64,000 nucleotides of DNA, from contig JAEZHI010000040.1 of NCBI GenBank assembly GCA_023436885.1, positions 310,001 through 374,000 on the forward strand, in the 5' to 3' direction. A program made the translations under genes and the position numbers. The DNA comes from Pseudomonadota bacterium (lineage in GTDB: Bacteria > Pseudomonadota > Alphaproteobacteria > Rhizobiales > Pleomorphomonadaceae). Numbering within the stretch: the first letter of the stretch is position 1; each line of letters starts with the position of its first letter. The notes under the pieces were generated by a model, which saw only the letters and a list, made by a program, of their open reading frames with translations, searched no databases and was not told the origin of the DNA. Positions 18,149 to 27,212 of this stretch are shown one piece after another.

Positions 18149-18670
18149 TCACCTGAGCCGGCATTCTCTCTCCACCGCCACAGGCGGAAACTGCACGAGG
18201 TCGGCAGCGTCGAAGACCACTGTGAATTCCACCCGCCTCCGCCTTGCCCACCTCATGGCTGCAGTTGCACTGGAAGCCGGCACCCCTGTTGCAAGGCTAC
18301 AGTGTGGAGTCCACTGCCCCACTCGGTAGTGCTCATCGCAAATAGCGGGATCGATGTATCGATGCAGTCGAGCATGAAGCCGGAGAAGATCGTGATCTTG
18401 CTTCGGCTTGGCCCACAGCACCAGACAGTCATTTTCGAAGTAGCTGATCTCGTCAAAGGGTATGCAAAGGCTGGACTGCGAGCCGAAAACGTCCCCGAGC
18501 ACTTCGTCAGCCTTGGCAAGTTTCTCAGTGAGGACGGCCAGCGTGATATGCGGCGGATAGGCAAGTTGCTTCATCGACGCGACAGGCTCAAATGCGCTTG
18601 CCTCGTCCCAGAGGTCTAGAATGGGAGCGGCCGTCTCGTTGAGGCATTTGATGCTGATCCCGTACGGCAT
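18149..18670 (-). CDS. 2H phosphoesterase (2'-5' RNA ligase family) protein
   Basis: The 173-residue protein has both histidine motifs of the 2H superfamily, PPHITLAVL (His41-x-Thr43) and WTPHCSLAT (His123-x-Ser125). The spacing fits a LigT/CPDase-like fold. Such enzymes open 2',3'-cyclic phosphates or act on 2'-5' linked nucleotides. It follows a P-loop kinase gene by 48 bp on the same strand, so the two are probably co-transcribed, a kinase plus cyclic-phosphodiesterase pair. Confidence 0.8.
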   Translation of the reverse strand: MPYGISIKCLNETAAPILDLWDEASAFEPVASMKQLAYPPHITLAVLTEKLAKADEVLGDVFGSQSSLCIPFDEISYFENDCLVLWAKPKQDHDLLRLHARLHRYIDPAICDEHYRVGQWTPHCSLATGVPASSATAAMRWARRRRVEFTVVFDAADLVQFPPVAVERECRLR

Positions 18671-18718
18671 CGCTCGTCATCCTTCGCGCCATCTATCCAC
18701 GTTGCCGCCATTTGCGAC

Positions 18719-19231
18719 CTATCCGCATCTCGACAGTATATCGTCGACAACTGAAGCCAGCGGCAGCGTGGCGTCAACGATCGTCGCATGCTCCGGGATG
18801 TCTTCCTTCGTGGCGTGCAATCGCATGATCAGGTCTCGTTCCGCAGGCTTCCCGCCGAACTCCTCCTCCGGTCTACTGGCAAGCCGCCTCTTCAACGTCT
18901 CCAGGTCGACGTCCAGAACGAAGACCTCATCGAACAGATCGATAAACTCGCGGAAGTTTCGTGAGCCACCGCAGAAGAAGGAGACCGGATGGCTTTGATC
19001 GGCCAACAGCGATTTTACCTTCTTCACATCCCAAAGGTGGTGCTGGTGCGCGAAAGATGCGTCCGAATTCGTCGCGAAGTCTTCAAGCGGCTCCCCGGTC
19101 TCGGGATGGCCTCGATAAGCCAAAACGCGGTCACCATGGGCGACGTGGTAGCCGCGTCGCTCAAGCTCGGTAGCGACAGACGTCTTACCGGTGCCTGAGA
19201 CGCCGTCGATCAAGTAGTTTCGGGCGCCCAT
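18719..19231 (-). CDS. P-loop kinase-like ATP-binding protein
   Basis: The 170-residue protein has a Walker A in GVSGTGKTS (residues 10-18) right at the N-terminus, VFVLDVDLETLKRRLASRP as a lid/LID-Arg region, and the small size of a nucleoside or polynucleotide kinase. The start at MGARNY (19231) has GAGAACGGA upstream. It lies between an orphan ParD gene and the 2H phosphoesterase, all on one strand. Substrate unknown. Confidence 0.75.
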   Translation of the reverse strand: MGARNYLIDGVSGTGKTSVATELERRGYHVAHGDRVLAYRGHPETGEPLEDFATNSDASFAHQHHLWDVKKVKSLLADQSHPVSFFCGGSRNFREFIDLFDEVFVLDVDLETLKRRLASRPEEEFGGKPAERDLIMRLHATKEDIPEHATIVDATLPLASVVDDILSRCG

Positions 19232-19280
19232 TTCCGTTCTCGTCAATTGCCACCGGCTCTTGGCCAACGGCAGAGGGCAT

Positions 19281-19529
19281 CTATATCGAGCCCGACTCCA
19301 CCCGCTTCCGCGCCTTGAACGCGTCGAAGTCGAACGGCTGCGGCTCACCAGACTCCTCCCCGGCGATCAGCGCCTCCTGCAGCGCCTTCACCTTGGCCTC
19401 GTGCTCTTCCAGAAGCCGCAGCCCCGCCCGCACGACATCGCTGGTCGAGCCATAGCGCCCAGCTTTCACTTGTTCGCTGATAAAGCTGGCGAAGTGCTCG
19501 CCGAGCGTCACGGAGGTGTTGCGGGGCAT
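19281..19529 (-). CDS. ParD-like antitoxin without adjacent toxin
   Basis: The 82-residue ribbon-helix-helix protein (SVTLGEHFASFISEQVKAGRYGSTSDVVRAGLRLLEE) is typical of the ParD/CC2985 family. ATG 19529 follows TAGGAGC. The expected parE does not follow: the next gene on the strand, 49 bp downstream, is the P-loop kinase. It is either a solitary regulator or antitoxin, or the remnant of a lost ParDE pair. Confidence 0.85.
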   Translation of the reverse strand: MPRNTSVTLGEHFASFISEQVKAGRYGSTSDVVRAGLRLLEEHEAKVKALQEALIAGEESGEPQPFDFDAFKARKRVESGSI

Positions 19530-19600
19530 TAAAGCTCCTATTACGGCACTTGATGGGTGCTTGTACCAACAAGTATTACACGGCGAGGGCAAGTGACAGC

Positions 19601-20920
19601 CTAACGGCACGCATCAAAGAAACGACGCTGCCAAGTCACCAACGCAGCAGATCTTTCATACATATCTTCAGGCGAGAATCTTGAAACATCAAAAGGAACT
19701 CCGCCAATGGAAATCAGCTCCCCTTCTTCGTCGAAAGCAGGCACAATTGGCAATTTAGATTTTATTGTATCGGGGAGTGTCAGGGCTACCTCCCCGGACC
19801 GTCGCACTCTGAATAATTGAAGACCCAAAGATAATATGTATTCATGGGCACGACTGACTTCATTAACTCCCTGTGGCGCAGCTTCCGCGGCCATCAGTTT
19901 TTCAGCGTGGTCATAAATATCCGATGAATTTGGCAAACCGGATTTAAGTAATGCTTTGTCCACCCAATCTCTAAGGTCACAACCAGCCTGCCATTCATCT
20001 ACATTGGATGCGATAACCATGTAAGCAAATCCAACATCGCATGTGTTTTTAAAGCCTTCGAAAAAATCCTGCCAAGCCGACATGTCTTTTGACGGTATAA
20101 GTGCCGTATAATGTTCCGGTCCAAGATTGAGAACAAGATGAGCGAGTGCTGACGCTGTTCTATAGCCCTCAACCACATCTCTCACCTTCGAATAGTAAGC
20201 CAATAAATGCGCAGGTGCAGTGTATATGGTTAGTTCGGGGGTATAGAGCATTTTCAGCAACTGCGTTCGGTATATACCCACCTCGACAACACGTTGCTCT
20301 TCATTCATTGCCCCAATAACTTGAAAAATGGAACAAATTTCGGACCAAATTGCATTAACTTCTAGTAAAGCGCCTGCAGAGAGAGGCTGACGAGCAACCT
20401 GTCTCCCGGAAATATCTGAGGAAAATTTGATAAAAAGAATTGGTCGATGCAGGTTCGGATGACCATTAGCGTCGAATTCCCTACCGGCGCTAAAATGAAT
20501 CGCCCATGGATTTCTGTGATCATGAGCAGGTGGATCGGGGTCAACCGTTCGAAAATACCTCGAATACATCATTCTGCGTTCGCGATCATGCAGATCTATG
20601 AATTTATGGAACTCATATTCCGCGCCTTGTTGGCTGATAAACGGCATCACTTGGTAGCAAGCATATAGTGCATTTATATGAGCACGCCCCCACAGAGTGC
20701 CGACTGTATCAGCCCAATGTGTGACTTCATGGTATATTGTTCCAAGACTGTTTTTTAATGCAAACAAATCGTTTTCTCGGAGAGAGTCGATATATTTCTT
20801 CTTTTTTACTTTATTCAAATGTATTGTTTGCGACTGGAAGTCGAAATGAGCCACAGTTTCCGCATTTGGGAAGAAATTCTGTGCATCCAACATACTTTTT
20901 ATTTCTTGATAATTATGCAT
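19601..20920 (-). CDS. AT-rich hypothetical protein with HExxH zinc-peptidase-like motif
   Basis: I do not recognise the family. The 439-residue protein contains IYHEVTHWADTVG with HEVTH at about residues 64-68, a gluzincin/zincin-type metal-binding motif, and YEFHKFIDLHDRERRMMYSRYF downstream that could supply a further ligand. No signal peptide is visible. ATG 20920 is preceded by GGAGGGGGT; the frame continues to a TTG at 20995. Base composition is much more AT-rich than its neighbours, suggesting horizontal gain. It may be a toxin or defence-type peptidase, but nothing adjacent confirms this. Confidence 0.6.
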   Translation of the reverse strand: MHNYQEIKSMLDAQNFFPNAETVAHFDFQSQTIHLNKVKKKKYIDSLRENDLFALKNSLGTIYHEVTHWADTVGTLWGRAHINALYACYQVMPFISQQGAEYEFHKFIDLHDRERRMMYSRYFRTVDPDPPAHDHRNPWAIHFSAGREFDANGHPNLHRPILFIKFSSDISGRQVARQPLSAGALLEVNAIWSEICSIFQVIGAMNEEQRVVEVGIYRTQLLKMLYTPELTIYTAPAHLLAYYSKVRDVVEGYRTASALAHLVLNLGPEHYTALIPSKDMSAWQDFFEGFKNTCDVGFAYMVIASNVDEWQAGCDLRDWVDKALLKSGLPNSSDIYDHAEKLMAAEAAPQGVNEVSRAHEYILSLGLQLFRVRRSGEVALTLPDTIKSKLPIVPAFDEEGELISIGGVPFDVSRFSPEDMYERSAALVTWQRRFFDACR

Positions 20921-21093
20921 ACCCCCTCCAATTATTCCATTAATACAGTCTGCAAAATCCGTAGGCAGACAGCGAGCCAACGTCTGATGAGACAAGACAA
21001 GTTTGGCACGCGACGCTTCTGAGGAAGATAGATCAGGCGCCGCCGAAAGACTCCGATGGTTAACTGACGAACAGCCAGAGCAAAACGCCCCCC

Positions 21094-21777
21094 CTACCCC
21101 AAATCCCTGAACCGATACCCCACCCCCGGCTCCGTCACGATCAACCTTACCTCCCCATCATCCTCCAGCTTCTGCCGGATCTGCCCCACATACACCCTCA
21201 GATACTGCGTATCGCCCTGATGCTCCTCGCCCCAGATGGCGGTCAGCAGCTGCCGATGGGTCAGCACCGTGCCGGCGTTGCGGACGAGCAGCGCAAGCAG
21301 GTCGAACTCCTTGCGGGCTAACCGCACGTCCTTGCCGGATTTCAGCACCCGGTGGCGGGCAAGGTCAATTTCGAGGTCGCCGGTGGTGATGATGGGGGCC
21401 TCGGGCTCGCTCGGCCGGTTGCGCAGGGCGGCGCGCAGGCGGGCGAGCAGTTCGCCGACGCCGAAGGGCTTGTTGACGAAGTCGTTGGCGCCGAGGTCGA
21501 GCGCCTCGATCTTCTCGGCCTCGCGGTCGCGTGCCGACAGGATGACCACCGGCGTGCTGAGCGTGCGCCTGATATCGGTGAGCACCGCCTTGCCGTCCAT
21601 GTCGGGCAGGCCGAGATCGAGCACGACGATGTCGGCCGGCGCCTCGCGCAGGGCGTCGAGCGCCGCCTGCCCGGTGTCGGCGCGCCGCACCTGATAGCCT
21701 TCGAGCTCCAGCACCGGCGCGAGGAAGCGATGGATGGCCGGCTCGTCGTCGACCACGAGGACGGTCTTATCGGTCAT
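21094..21777 (-). CDS. kdpE: KdpE-like response regulator
   Basis: The 227-residue OmpR-family regulator has phospho-acceptor Asp54 (IVVLDLGLPDMDG), NDFVNKPF for the conserved Lys, and a winged helix ending YLRVYVGQIRQKLEDDGEVRLIVTEPGVGYRFRD, which is very KdpE-like. Its ATG overlaps the kinase stop (ATGA at 21774-21777). KdpE normally activates kdpFABC, but that operon is not in the window. Confidence 0.88.
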   Translation of the reverse strand: MTDKTVLVVDDEPAIHRFLAPVLELEGYQVRRADTGQAALDALREAPADIVVLDLGLPDMDGKAVLTDIRRTLSTPVVILSARDREAEKIEALDLGANDFVNKPFGVGELLARLRAALRNRPSEPEAPIITTGDLEIDLARHRVLKSGKDVRLARKEFDLLALLVRNAGTVLTHRQLLTAIWGEEHQGDTQYLRVYVGQIRQKLEDDGEVRLIVTEPGVGYRFRDLG

Positions 21778-23393
21778 GTCGCCTCCTCGATCGGCAGCGA
21801 CAAGGTGATGCGCGTGCCGTGGCCGCTCGCGATGGGGCTTTCCGCCGTGGCCGTGCCGCCGTGCAATGCCAGGATGCCCTGGGTGATGGCAAGGCCGAGG
21901 CCGCTGCCGTCGCCGCCATCGCCCAGGTTTCTCGCGCCGCGCACGAACTTGTCGAAGACGCGCGGCAGGATGTCCGGCGCGATGCCCGGCCCGTCGTCCT
22001 CCACCGCAAGGCGCAGCCAGTCGCCGTCTGTCTCGGCGCTGAGGGTGACCTGCACCCTGGGGCCGCCGTGGCGCGCCGCGTTGGCTACCACGTTGGACAG
22101 CGCCTGCTCGATCAGACTGGCGTCGGCCTTCACCATGGGTAATCCCTGGGGCACCGAGAGCGTCAACCGGCCGGCCATGCCGCGCCGCCGTGCCTGATCG
22201 GCCAGCCGGTCGGCGATCTCGCCGATGTCCACCCAGTCGCGGCGGATATCGAGGGCGCCGGCTTCGAGCCGCGTCATGGAGAGCAGGTTGCGCACCATGC
22301 CGTCGAGCCGCTCGCCCTCCTCGCGGATGGAGGAGAGAAGATCGGCGCGCTGCTCGGGCCGGAGCCGGTCGCCGAAGTCGATCAGGCTGGTGGAGGCCCC
22401 GAGGATGGAGGCGAGCGGCGTGCGGAAGTCGTGGCTGATCGAGGCGAGCAGCGTGTTGCGCACGCGCTCGGTCTCCGCCTCGCCGCGCGCCCGGTCGGCC
22501 TCCTGGGCCAGATAGGCGCGGTCGATGGCCGAGGCGGCCTGCTCGGCAAGGGCATGCAGCAGCGACAGCTCATCTTCCTCAAGCGCGCCGCCGGGACCGA
22601 CCTCGACGCCCAGTGCCCCCACCGGCCGCCGCCCGATGGTGAGCGGCAGGAACATGAAGGTACAGTCGCCGAAGAACCGGCTGCCGGCGCCGGCCACTTC
22701 CTTGCAGCCGAAAGCCCATTCCGCCGCCGACAGCGCGGTGTCATCCAGCGTCGCGCCCTCGGGCGAAATGGCGGCCAGCGTCAGCCGCTCGTCGTCGCCG
22801 ATCAGAACGGCGGCCGGCTTGCCGGTGAAGGCGTTGACCTCGGAGACCACGGCCTCGGCGACATCCGCGCGGCCGGCCGACGTCGAGAGCCGGCGCGTGA
22901 AGGCATAGAGCCGCTGGACCGCCCGCTCGCGCGCCATCGCCACCCGGGACCGCTCGCGCGACTGGCCGGCCAGCGCCGCCGTGATCACCGCCACGATCAG
23001 GAAGGCGGTGAGCGCCAGAAGCTCGCGCGGCTGCGCAACGTTGAGCGTGTAGAGCGGCGTGATGAAGAAGAAATTATAGCCGAGGAAGGCGACGACGGCG
23101 CCCAGCACCGCCGGCCAGATGCCGTAGCGGATGGCGGGAAACAGCACCGAGAGCAGCAGCACCAGCGCGACATCGGTCAGGTCGAACCAGCGCTGCACGG
23201 TGTCGGCCAGGATCAACCCGACGGAAACGCTGACCAGCGCCTCGACATAGCCGACAAACGGCCCCGGCCGCAGCCATTCGGCGCGGGTCGCCAGGTTGAG
23301 ATCGACGACCGGCGGCGTGGCGCTTCGCGCTGCCGGCGGCACGAAGCGGGGTGGGTTCTCAACCACGGTGCGGCGGACTGCCTCCGAGCTCAT
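21774..23393 (-). CDS. Short KdpD-like sensor histidine kinase
   Basis: The 539-residue kinase matches only the C-terminal part of KdpD. It has four clustered membrane segments at about 50-145 (DUF4118), a GAF-like domain at about 165-295, HisKA with ASISHDFRTPLASILG (His321), and HATPase motifs NVVANAARHG, DDGPGIAPDILPRVFDKF and GSGLGLAI. Full KdpD is about 900 residues; the N-terminal KdpD and universal-stress domains are absent. An AGAGGA site precedes the ATG, so this is not an obvious truncation. It may sense without the usual c-di-AMP/N-terminal input. Confidence 0.85.
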   Translation of the reverse strand: MSSEAVRRTVVENPPRFVPPAARSATPPVVDLNLATRAEWLRPGPFVGYVEALVSVSVGLILADTVQRWFDLTDVALVLLLSVLFPAIRYGIWPAVLGAVVAFLGYNFFFITPLYTLNVAQPRELLALTAFLIVAVITAALAGQSRERSRVAMARERAVQRLYAFTRRLSTSAGRADVAEAVVSEVNAFTGKPAAVLIGDDERLTLAAISPEGATLDDTALSAAEWAFGCKEVAGAGSRFFGDCTFMFLPLTIGRRPVGALGVEVGPGGALEEDELSLLHALAEQAASAIDRAYLAQEADRARGEAETERVRNTLLASISHDFRTPLASILGASTSLIDFGDRLRPEQRADLLSSIREEGERLDGMVRNLLSMTRLEAGALDIRRDWVDIGEIADRLADQARRRGMAGRLTLSVPQGLPMVKADASLIEQALSNVVANAARHGGPRVQVTLSAETDGDWLRLAVEDDGPGIAPDILPRVFDKFVRGARNLGDGGDGSGLGLAITQGILALHGGTATAESPIASGHGTRITLSLPIEEAT

Positions 23394-23732
23394 GTCCTCT
23401 GCCTCCCCCAGTGCGTTTCTGTCTGGTCTCCCACAATCAAGTGGTAGCGGGAATTCGCTGCCTCATCAACGAACGACCGTTGGCATGATTACTTGCCGCG
23501 AACACCAAGCAAAGCTGGGCGAACTACTGGAGTTGACGGGCGCGGGCTGCAGCGGCCTTGAGGCGCCAGTGCCCGAGAACGGCGGCGCAGGCAACGCGCC
23601 CCGGCGATCCAGCTTGCCGAAAGGTCGATGCCGTAAACGGGCCGACAGAAAAATCAAAGTCTAGATGCGCGCCATTAATATGATTTTTATGCCTTCGCAT
23701 GAAAAAGGGATGCATAACCGGAGGTCCTCGAC
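23394..23732. other. Intergenic stretch without recognisable gene
   Basis: Between the divergent KdpD-like and chemoreceptor genes I find only short frames without family features. The last 60 bp are AT-rich and probably carry the chemoreceptor promoter, with GGAGG at 23720-23724 as its ribosome-binding site. Confidence 0.5.
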
Positions 23733-25817
23733 ATGATGACTGTGAGTAATTTCTTAAGACTTCTCTTCGGCGTGATGCTCATAGTCCTCGTAGGGGTTCT
23801 AAGTCAGTCGGCCTGGCGGTCGTGGGACGAACTCAGCAATGCAAGGCGCATCGAGGCGGCCACCCGCGCCTCGGCCGGCCTGTTCGAGGCCATGGCCGAC
23901 TTGCGCCTCGAGGGCTCGCTCACCCTGGGTCTGCTGAGCCGCCCTGACCCCGGCACGCCGCTCCCCTACTGGGCGCCGGCGCGCGAGGGCCAGATCAGGG
24001 GCCTCACCCAGGCCATCGATGAAATCAAGGGCGCCGACCTCGCCGACAGCGACAGCATCGTCAAGCAGTTGACGGATGAACTCGAACAGCTGAAGGCGCT
24101 GCACAAGGCCACGGCCGATGCGATCGGCAAGTCCAAGGCGGACCGGCCGGCCGATCTGGCTCAGAAATACACTGACTTCACGACGAACGCCCGCAACATG
24201 CTGACCGATGTCAGCACCAAGCTGCAGGCGTCGATCATGCTGCAGGACCCGGTGGTCGACCAGTTCGTGTCGCTGCACAATCTCAGCTGGACCATGCGCT
24301 CTTCCGCCGGCGAGGCGCTGACCAACATCACCAACAACGTGATGACCATCGGCGATATCCCCGCCACCGCGGTCACGGACCAGGCCGCCATGCACGGCCG
24401 CATCGACTTCATCTGGGCGACGCTCAACGACCGCCTCAAGACCCTGCCCAAGTCGCCGGATCTGACCAACGCCCTGGCCGATGCTCAGAGCAAGTATTTC
24501 GACCCGGCCTTCCGTACCACGCAGACCACCTTCCTGAAGCAGCTGATGGCCGGCCAGAAGCTGGACCTGACCCGCGACCAGTGGGATGGCAAAGTCATTC
24601 CGACGGTGATGACGCTGGCCAATGTTGCGCTGGCGCTGATCCAGTCGGCCAGCCAGGCCGCCGACACCAAGGCCGGCGCCGCCCTGGTCGACCTCGAGGT
24701 ATCCCTCGGCCTGCTGTTCGCATCGCTGGTCTTCACCCTGGTGGTATTCCTGGCCATCGGCCGCCGCGTCACCAAGCCCTTGCAGAACCTTACCACCACC
24801 ATGCAGTCCATCGCCGACGGCGCGCTGGAGACGGAAATCGCCGGCACCAGCCGTCAGGACGAGATCGGCGCCATGGCCCGCACGCTGGCGGTGTTCCGCG
24901 ACAGCCTCAGCCGCAATCGCGAACTGGAACTCGAAAGCGCCAGGAGCCGCGAAGCCTCCGAGCACGACCGCAAGGCCATGCTGGCCGATCTGGCATCGCG
25001 CTTCGAGAACGTGGTGGGCAGCATCGTCTCCTCGGTGTCCACCTCGGCCCATGATCTTCAGACGGCGGCCAGCACCCTGCAGGACGCCACCGACGAAACC
25101 AGCATGCGCTCCAACAATGTCGCCGCCGCCGCCGAACAGGCCTCGTCCAACGTCGCCAACGTGGCCGGCGCCGCCGAGGAGCTGGGCGCTTCCGTGCAGG
25201 AGATCGGCCGGCAGATCGCCAGCTCGGCGGAACTGTCGCAGGCCGCCGTCAACGAGGCCCGCACCACCGCCGTGGTGGTCAGCGAGCTTTCCGACGCCGC
25301 AACGCGCATCAGCGACGTGCTCGGCCTGATCTCCAACATCGCCGGCCAGACCAACCTGCTGGCCCTCAATGCCACCATCGAAGCGGCGCGTGCCGGCGAG
25401 ATGGGCAAGGGCTTCGCGGTGGTCGCTGCCGAGGTGAAGGAGCTGGCCAACCAGACCTCCAAGGCCACGGCCGACATCTCCGCCCAGATCAGCGCCATTC
25501 AGGACTCGACCGGCCGCGCCGTCAGCGCCATCAGCGGCATCGCCGGCATGATCGAGAACATGAACCACCTGACCCTGCAGGTCAGCGAGTCGATCGGCGC
25601 CCAGAACGCTGCCACCACCGAGATCGTGCATTCCATCTCGCAGGCCAGCATGGGCGCCAGCGACGTGACGCAGAACATCTCCAGCGTCGCCCAGGCGGCC
25701 CTGCATTCGGGAACCGCCGGCAAGCAGGTTCTGTCGGCGTCGTCGGTGCTGATGGCCCAGGCCAACCAGATGCGCGAGGAAGTCGACCAGTTCCTCAAGA
25801 CGGTCCGCGCCGCCTGA
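23733..25817 (+). CDS. Methyl-accepting chemotaxis protein
   Basis: The 694-residue receptor has TM1 at about 6-25, a large helical periplasmic sensor domain at about 26-325 and TM2 at about 325-348. HAMP is at 348-400 (RRVTKPLQNLTTTMQSIADGALETEI), followed by a cytoplasmic signalling domain. The hairpin tip LLALNATIEAARAGEMGKGFAVVA-type CheA/CheW contact region is intact. GGAGG 8 bp upstream fixes the start. No chemotaxis operon adjoins; a strong terminator follows. The ligand is unknown. Confidence 0.93.
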   Translation: MMTVSNFLRLLFGVMLIVLVGVLSQSAWRSWDELSNARRIEAATRASAGLFEAMADLRLEGSLTLGLLSRPDPGTPLPYWAPAREGQIRGLTQAIDEIKGADLADSDSIVKQLTDELEQLKALHKATADAIGKSKADRPADLAQKYTDFTTNARNMLTDVSTKLQASIMLQDPVVDQFVSLHNLSWTMRSSAGEALTNITNNVMTIGDIPATAVTDQAAMHGRIDFIWATLNDRLKTLPKSPDLTNALADAQSKYFDPAFRTTQTTFLKQLMAGQKLDLTRDQWDGKVIPTVMTLANVALALIQSASQAADTKAGAALVDLEVSLGLLFASLVFTLVVFLAIGRRVTKPLQNLTTTMQSIADGALETEIAGTSRQDEIGAMARTLAVFRDSLSRNRELELESARSREASEHDRKAMLADLASRFENVVGSIVSSVSTSAHDLQTAASTLQDATDETSMRSNNVAAAAEQASSNVANVAGAAEELGASVQEIGRQIASSAELSQAAVNEARTTAVVVSELSDAATRISDVLGLISNIAGQTNLLALNATIEAARAGEMGKGFAVVAAEVKELANQTSKATADISAQISAIQDSTGRAVSAISGIAGMIENMNHLTLQVSESIGAQNAATTEIVHSISQASMGASDVTQNISSVAQAALHSGTAGKQVLSASSVLMAQANQMREEVDQFLKTVRAA

Positions 25818-25846
25818 CGCACAGAGATCAGCAAAGCAACACCTTG

Positions 25847-25884
25847 AAATCGCTCCTCGGCAACGAGGGGCGATTTTTCATTTT
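25847..25884 (+). terminator. Rho-independent terminator of the chemoreceptor gene
   Basis: A 13-bp stem (25847-25859 with 25864-25876, one T-G pair) closed by a GCAA tetraloop is followed by a T-rich tract. The right half of this element recurs almost identically at 42190-42210. Confidence 0.9.
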
Positions 25885-26072
25885 GCCTTCTGCAAACCTG
25901 CGTCAAGCCTCCACGGAATCTGGAGAAAACACGGCATAAAGCCGGCATTAACAAGACTTTCCTGCCGCGCTGCCGAAACTCAGTTCGACTTCAGCTTGCC
26001 GACATATGGCTCGTCGCGAGAAACCCGTCGTGGCCGTTTCCGGCCCGGCAAATCTGGATGACCTGCGTTTAG

Positions 26073-27212
26073 ATGGCCGACTTCCTGCCCTTCTCCCGCC
26101 CCGCGATGGGCGGAGATGAAATCGCCGCGGTGGCCGAGGTTCTGCGCTCCGGCTGGATCACCACCGGCCCCAAGGCAGCGGAACTCGAGGCCAGCTTTGC
26201 GGCCCTCACCGGCGCCCGCCACGCCGTGGCCGTCAGCTCGGCCACCGGCGGCATGCACGTGACACTGCTGGCGCTGGGGATCGGCCCGGGCGACGAGGTG
26301 ATCACCCCCTCGCTCACCTGGGTGTCGACGCTCAACATGATCGAGCTCCTGGGCGCCACGCCGGTGATGATCGACGTCGACCGCGACACGCTGATGGTGA
26401 CGGCCGAGGCCATCGAGGCGGCGATCACTCCGCGCACCAGGGCCATCGTCCCCGTGCATTACGCTGGCGCGTCCCTCGATCTCGACCCGATCCGCACTGT
26501 TGCCCGTCGCCATTCCATCGCGCTGATCGAGGACGCGGCGCATGCGAGCGGCACCACCTACAAGGGCCGGCACGTCGGCGGCGAGGGAACGGCGATCTTC
26601 TCCTTTCACGCCATCAAGAACATGACCTCAGCCGAAGGCGGCATGATCGTCACCGACGACGCCGATCTCGCCGATCGCATCCGCAGCCTGAAGTTCCACG
26701 GCCTCGGCGTCGATGCCTTCGACCGGTTGACACAAGGGCGCGCGCCGCAGGCCGAGGTGATCCGCCCCGGCTTCAAGTACAATCTGCCGGACATTGCCGC
26801 CGCCATCGCGCTGGTGCAGCTCAAGGCGCTCGCCGCCCACAATGCCCGCCGCACCGAGCTCGCCACCCGCTACTTCTCGCAGTGGGGCGACCTGCCGCTT
26901 CAGCCGCTCGCCCTCGCCGAATGGCCGCACCAGCACGCCTGGCACCTGTTCATCGTCCGCGTCGACGAGACGCGATGCGGCATCGACCGCGACGGGCTGA
27001 TGGCGGCGCTCAAGGAGCGCGGCATCGGCAGCGGCCTGCATTTCCGGGCCGCTCACACCCAGAAATTCTATCGAGAGCGCTATCCGGCGCTGCGACTGCC
27101 CAACACCGAGTGGAACTCCGCGCGCATCTGCTCCCTGCCGCTGTTCCCCGACATGACGGATGCCGATGTCGACCGGGTGGTCTCTGCGCTGAAGGAGATC
27201 GTCAAAGCATGA
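26073..27212 (+). CDS. arnB: UDP-4-amino-4-deoxy-L-arabinose--oxoglutarate aminotransferase
   Basis: The 379-residue DegT/DnrJ/EryC1-type PLP enzyme has its Schiff-base Lys in FHAIKNMTSAEGG (Lys182), EDAAHASG and the YNLPDIAAA region, matching ArnB in length and order of motifs. It aminates UDP-L-Ara4O to UDP-L-Ara4N in the cytoplasm. It is the first gene of seven in canonical order (arnBCADTEF) with ATGA coupling to arnC. The upstream 190 bp (25885-26072) must hold the operon promoter; no PmrA-type box is obvious. Confidence 0.95.
   Translation: MADFLPFSRPAMGGDEIAAVAEVLRSGWITTGPKAAELEASFAALTGARHAVAVSSATGGMHVTLLALGIGPGDEVITPSLTWVSTLNMIELLGATPVMIDVDRDTLMVTAEAIEAAITPRTRAIVPVHYAGASLDLDPIRTVARRHSIALIEDAAHASGTTYKGRHVGGEGTAIFSFHAIKNMTSAEGGMIVTDDADLADRIRSLKFHGLGVDAFDRLTQGRAPQAEVIRPGFKYNLPDIAAAIALVQLKALAAHNARRTELATRYFSQWGDLPLQPLALAEWPHQHAWHLFIVRVDETRCGIDRDGLMAALKERGIGSGLHFRAAHTQKFYRERYPALRLPNTEWNSARICSLPLFPDMTDADVDRVVSALKEIVKA

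Noticed and set aside
15826..21000. Type VI secretion locus suggested by the Tle1-like gene
   Set aside because: No tss structural genes, VgrG, PAAR or adaptor genes occur in the window.
23799..25706. 635-codon minus-strand frame
   Set aside because: It is antisense to the chemoreceptor, whose domains are unambiguous; composition is that of a shadow frame.
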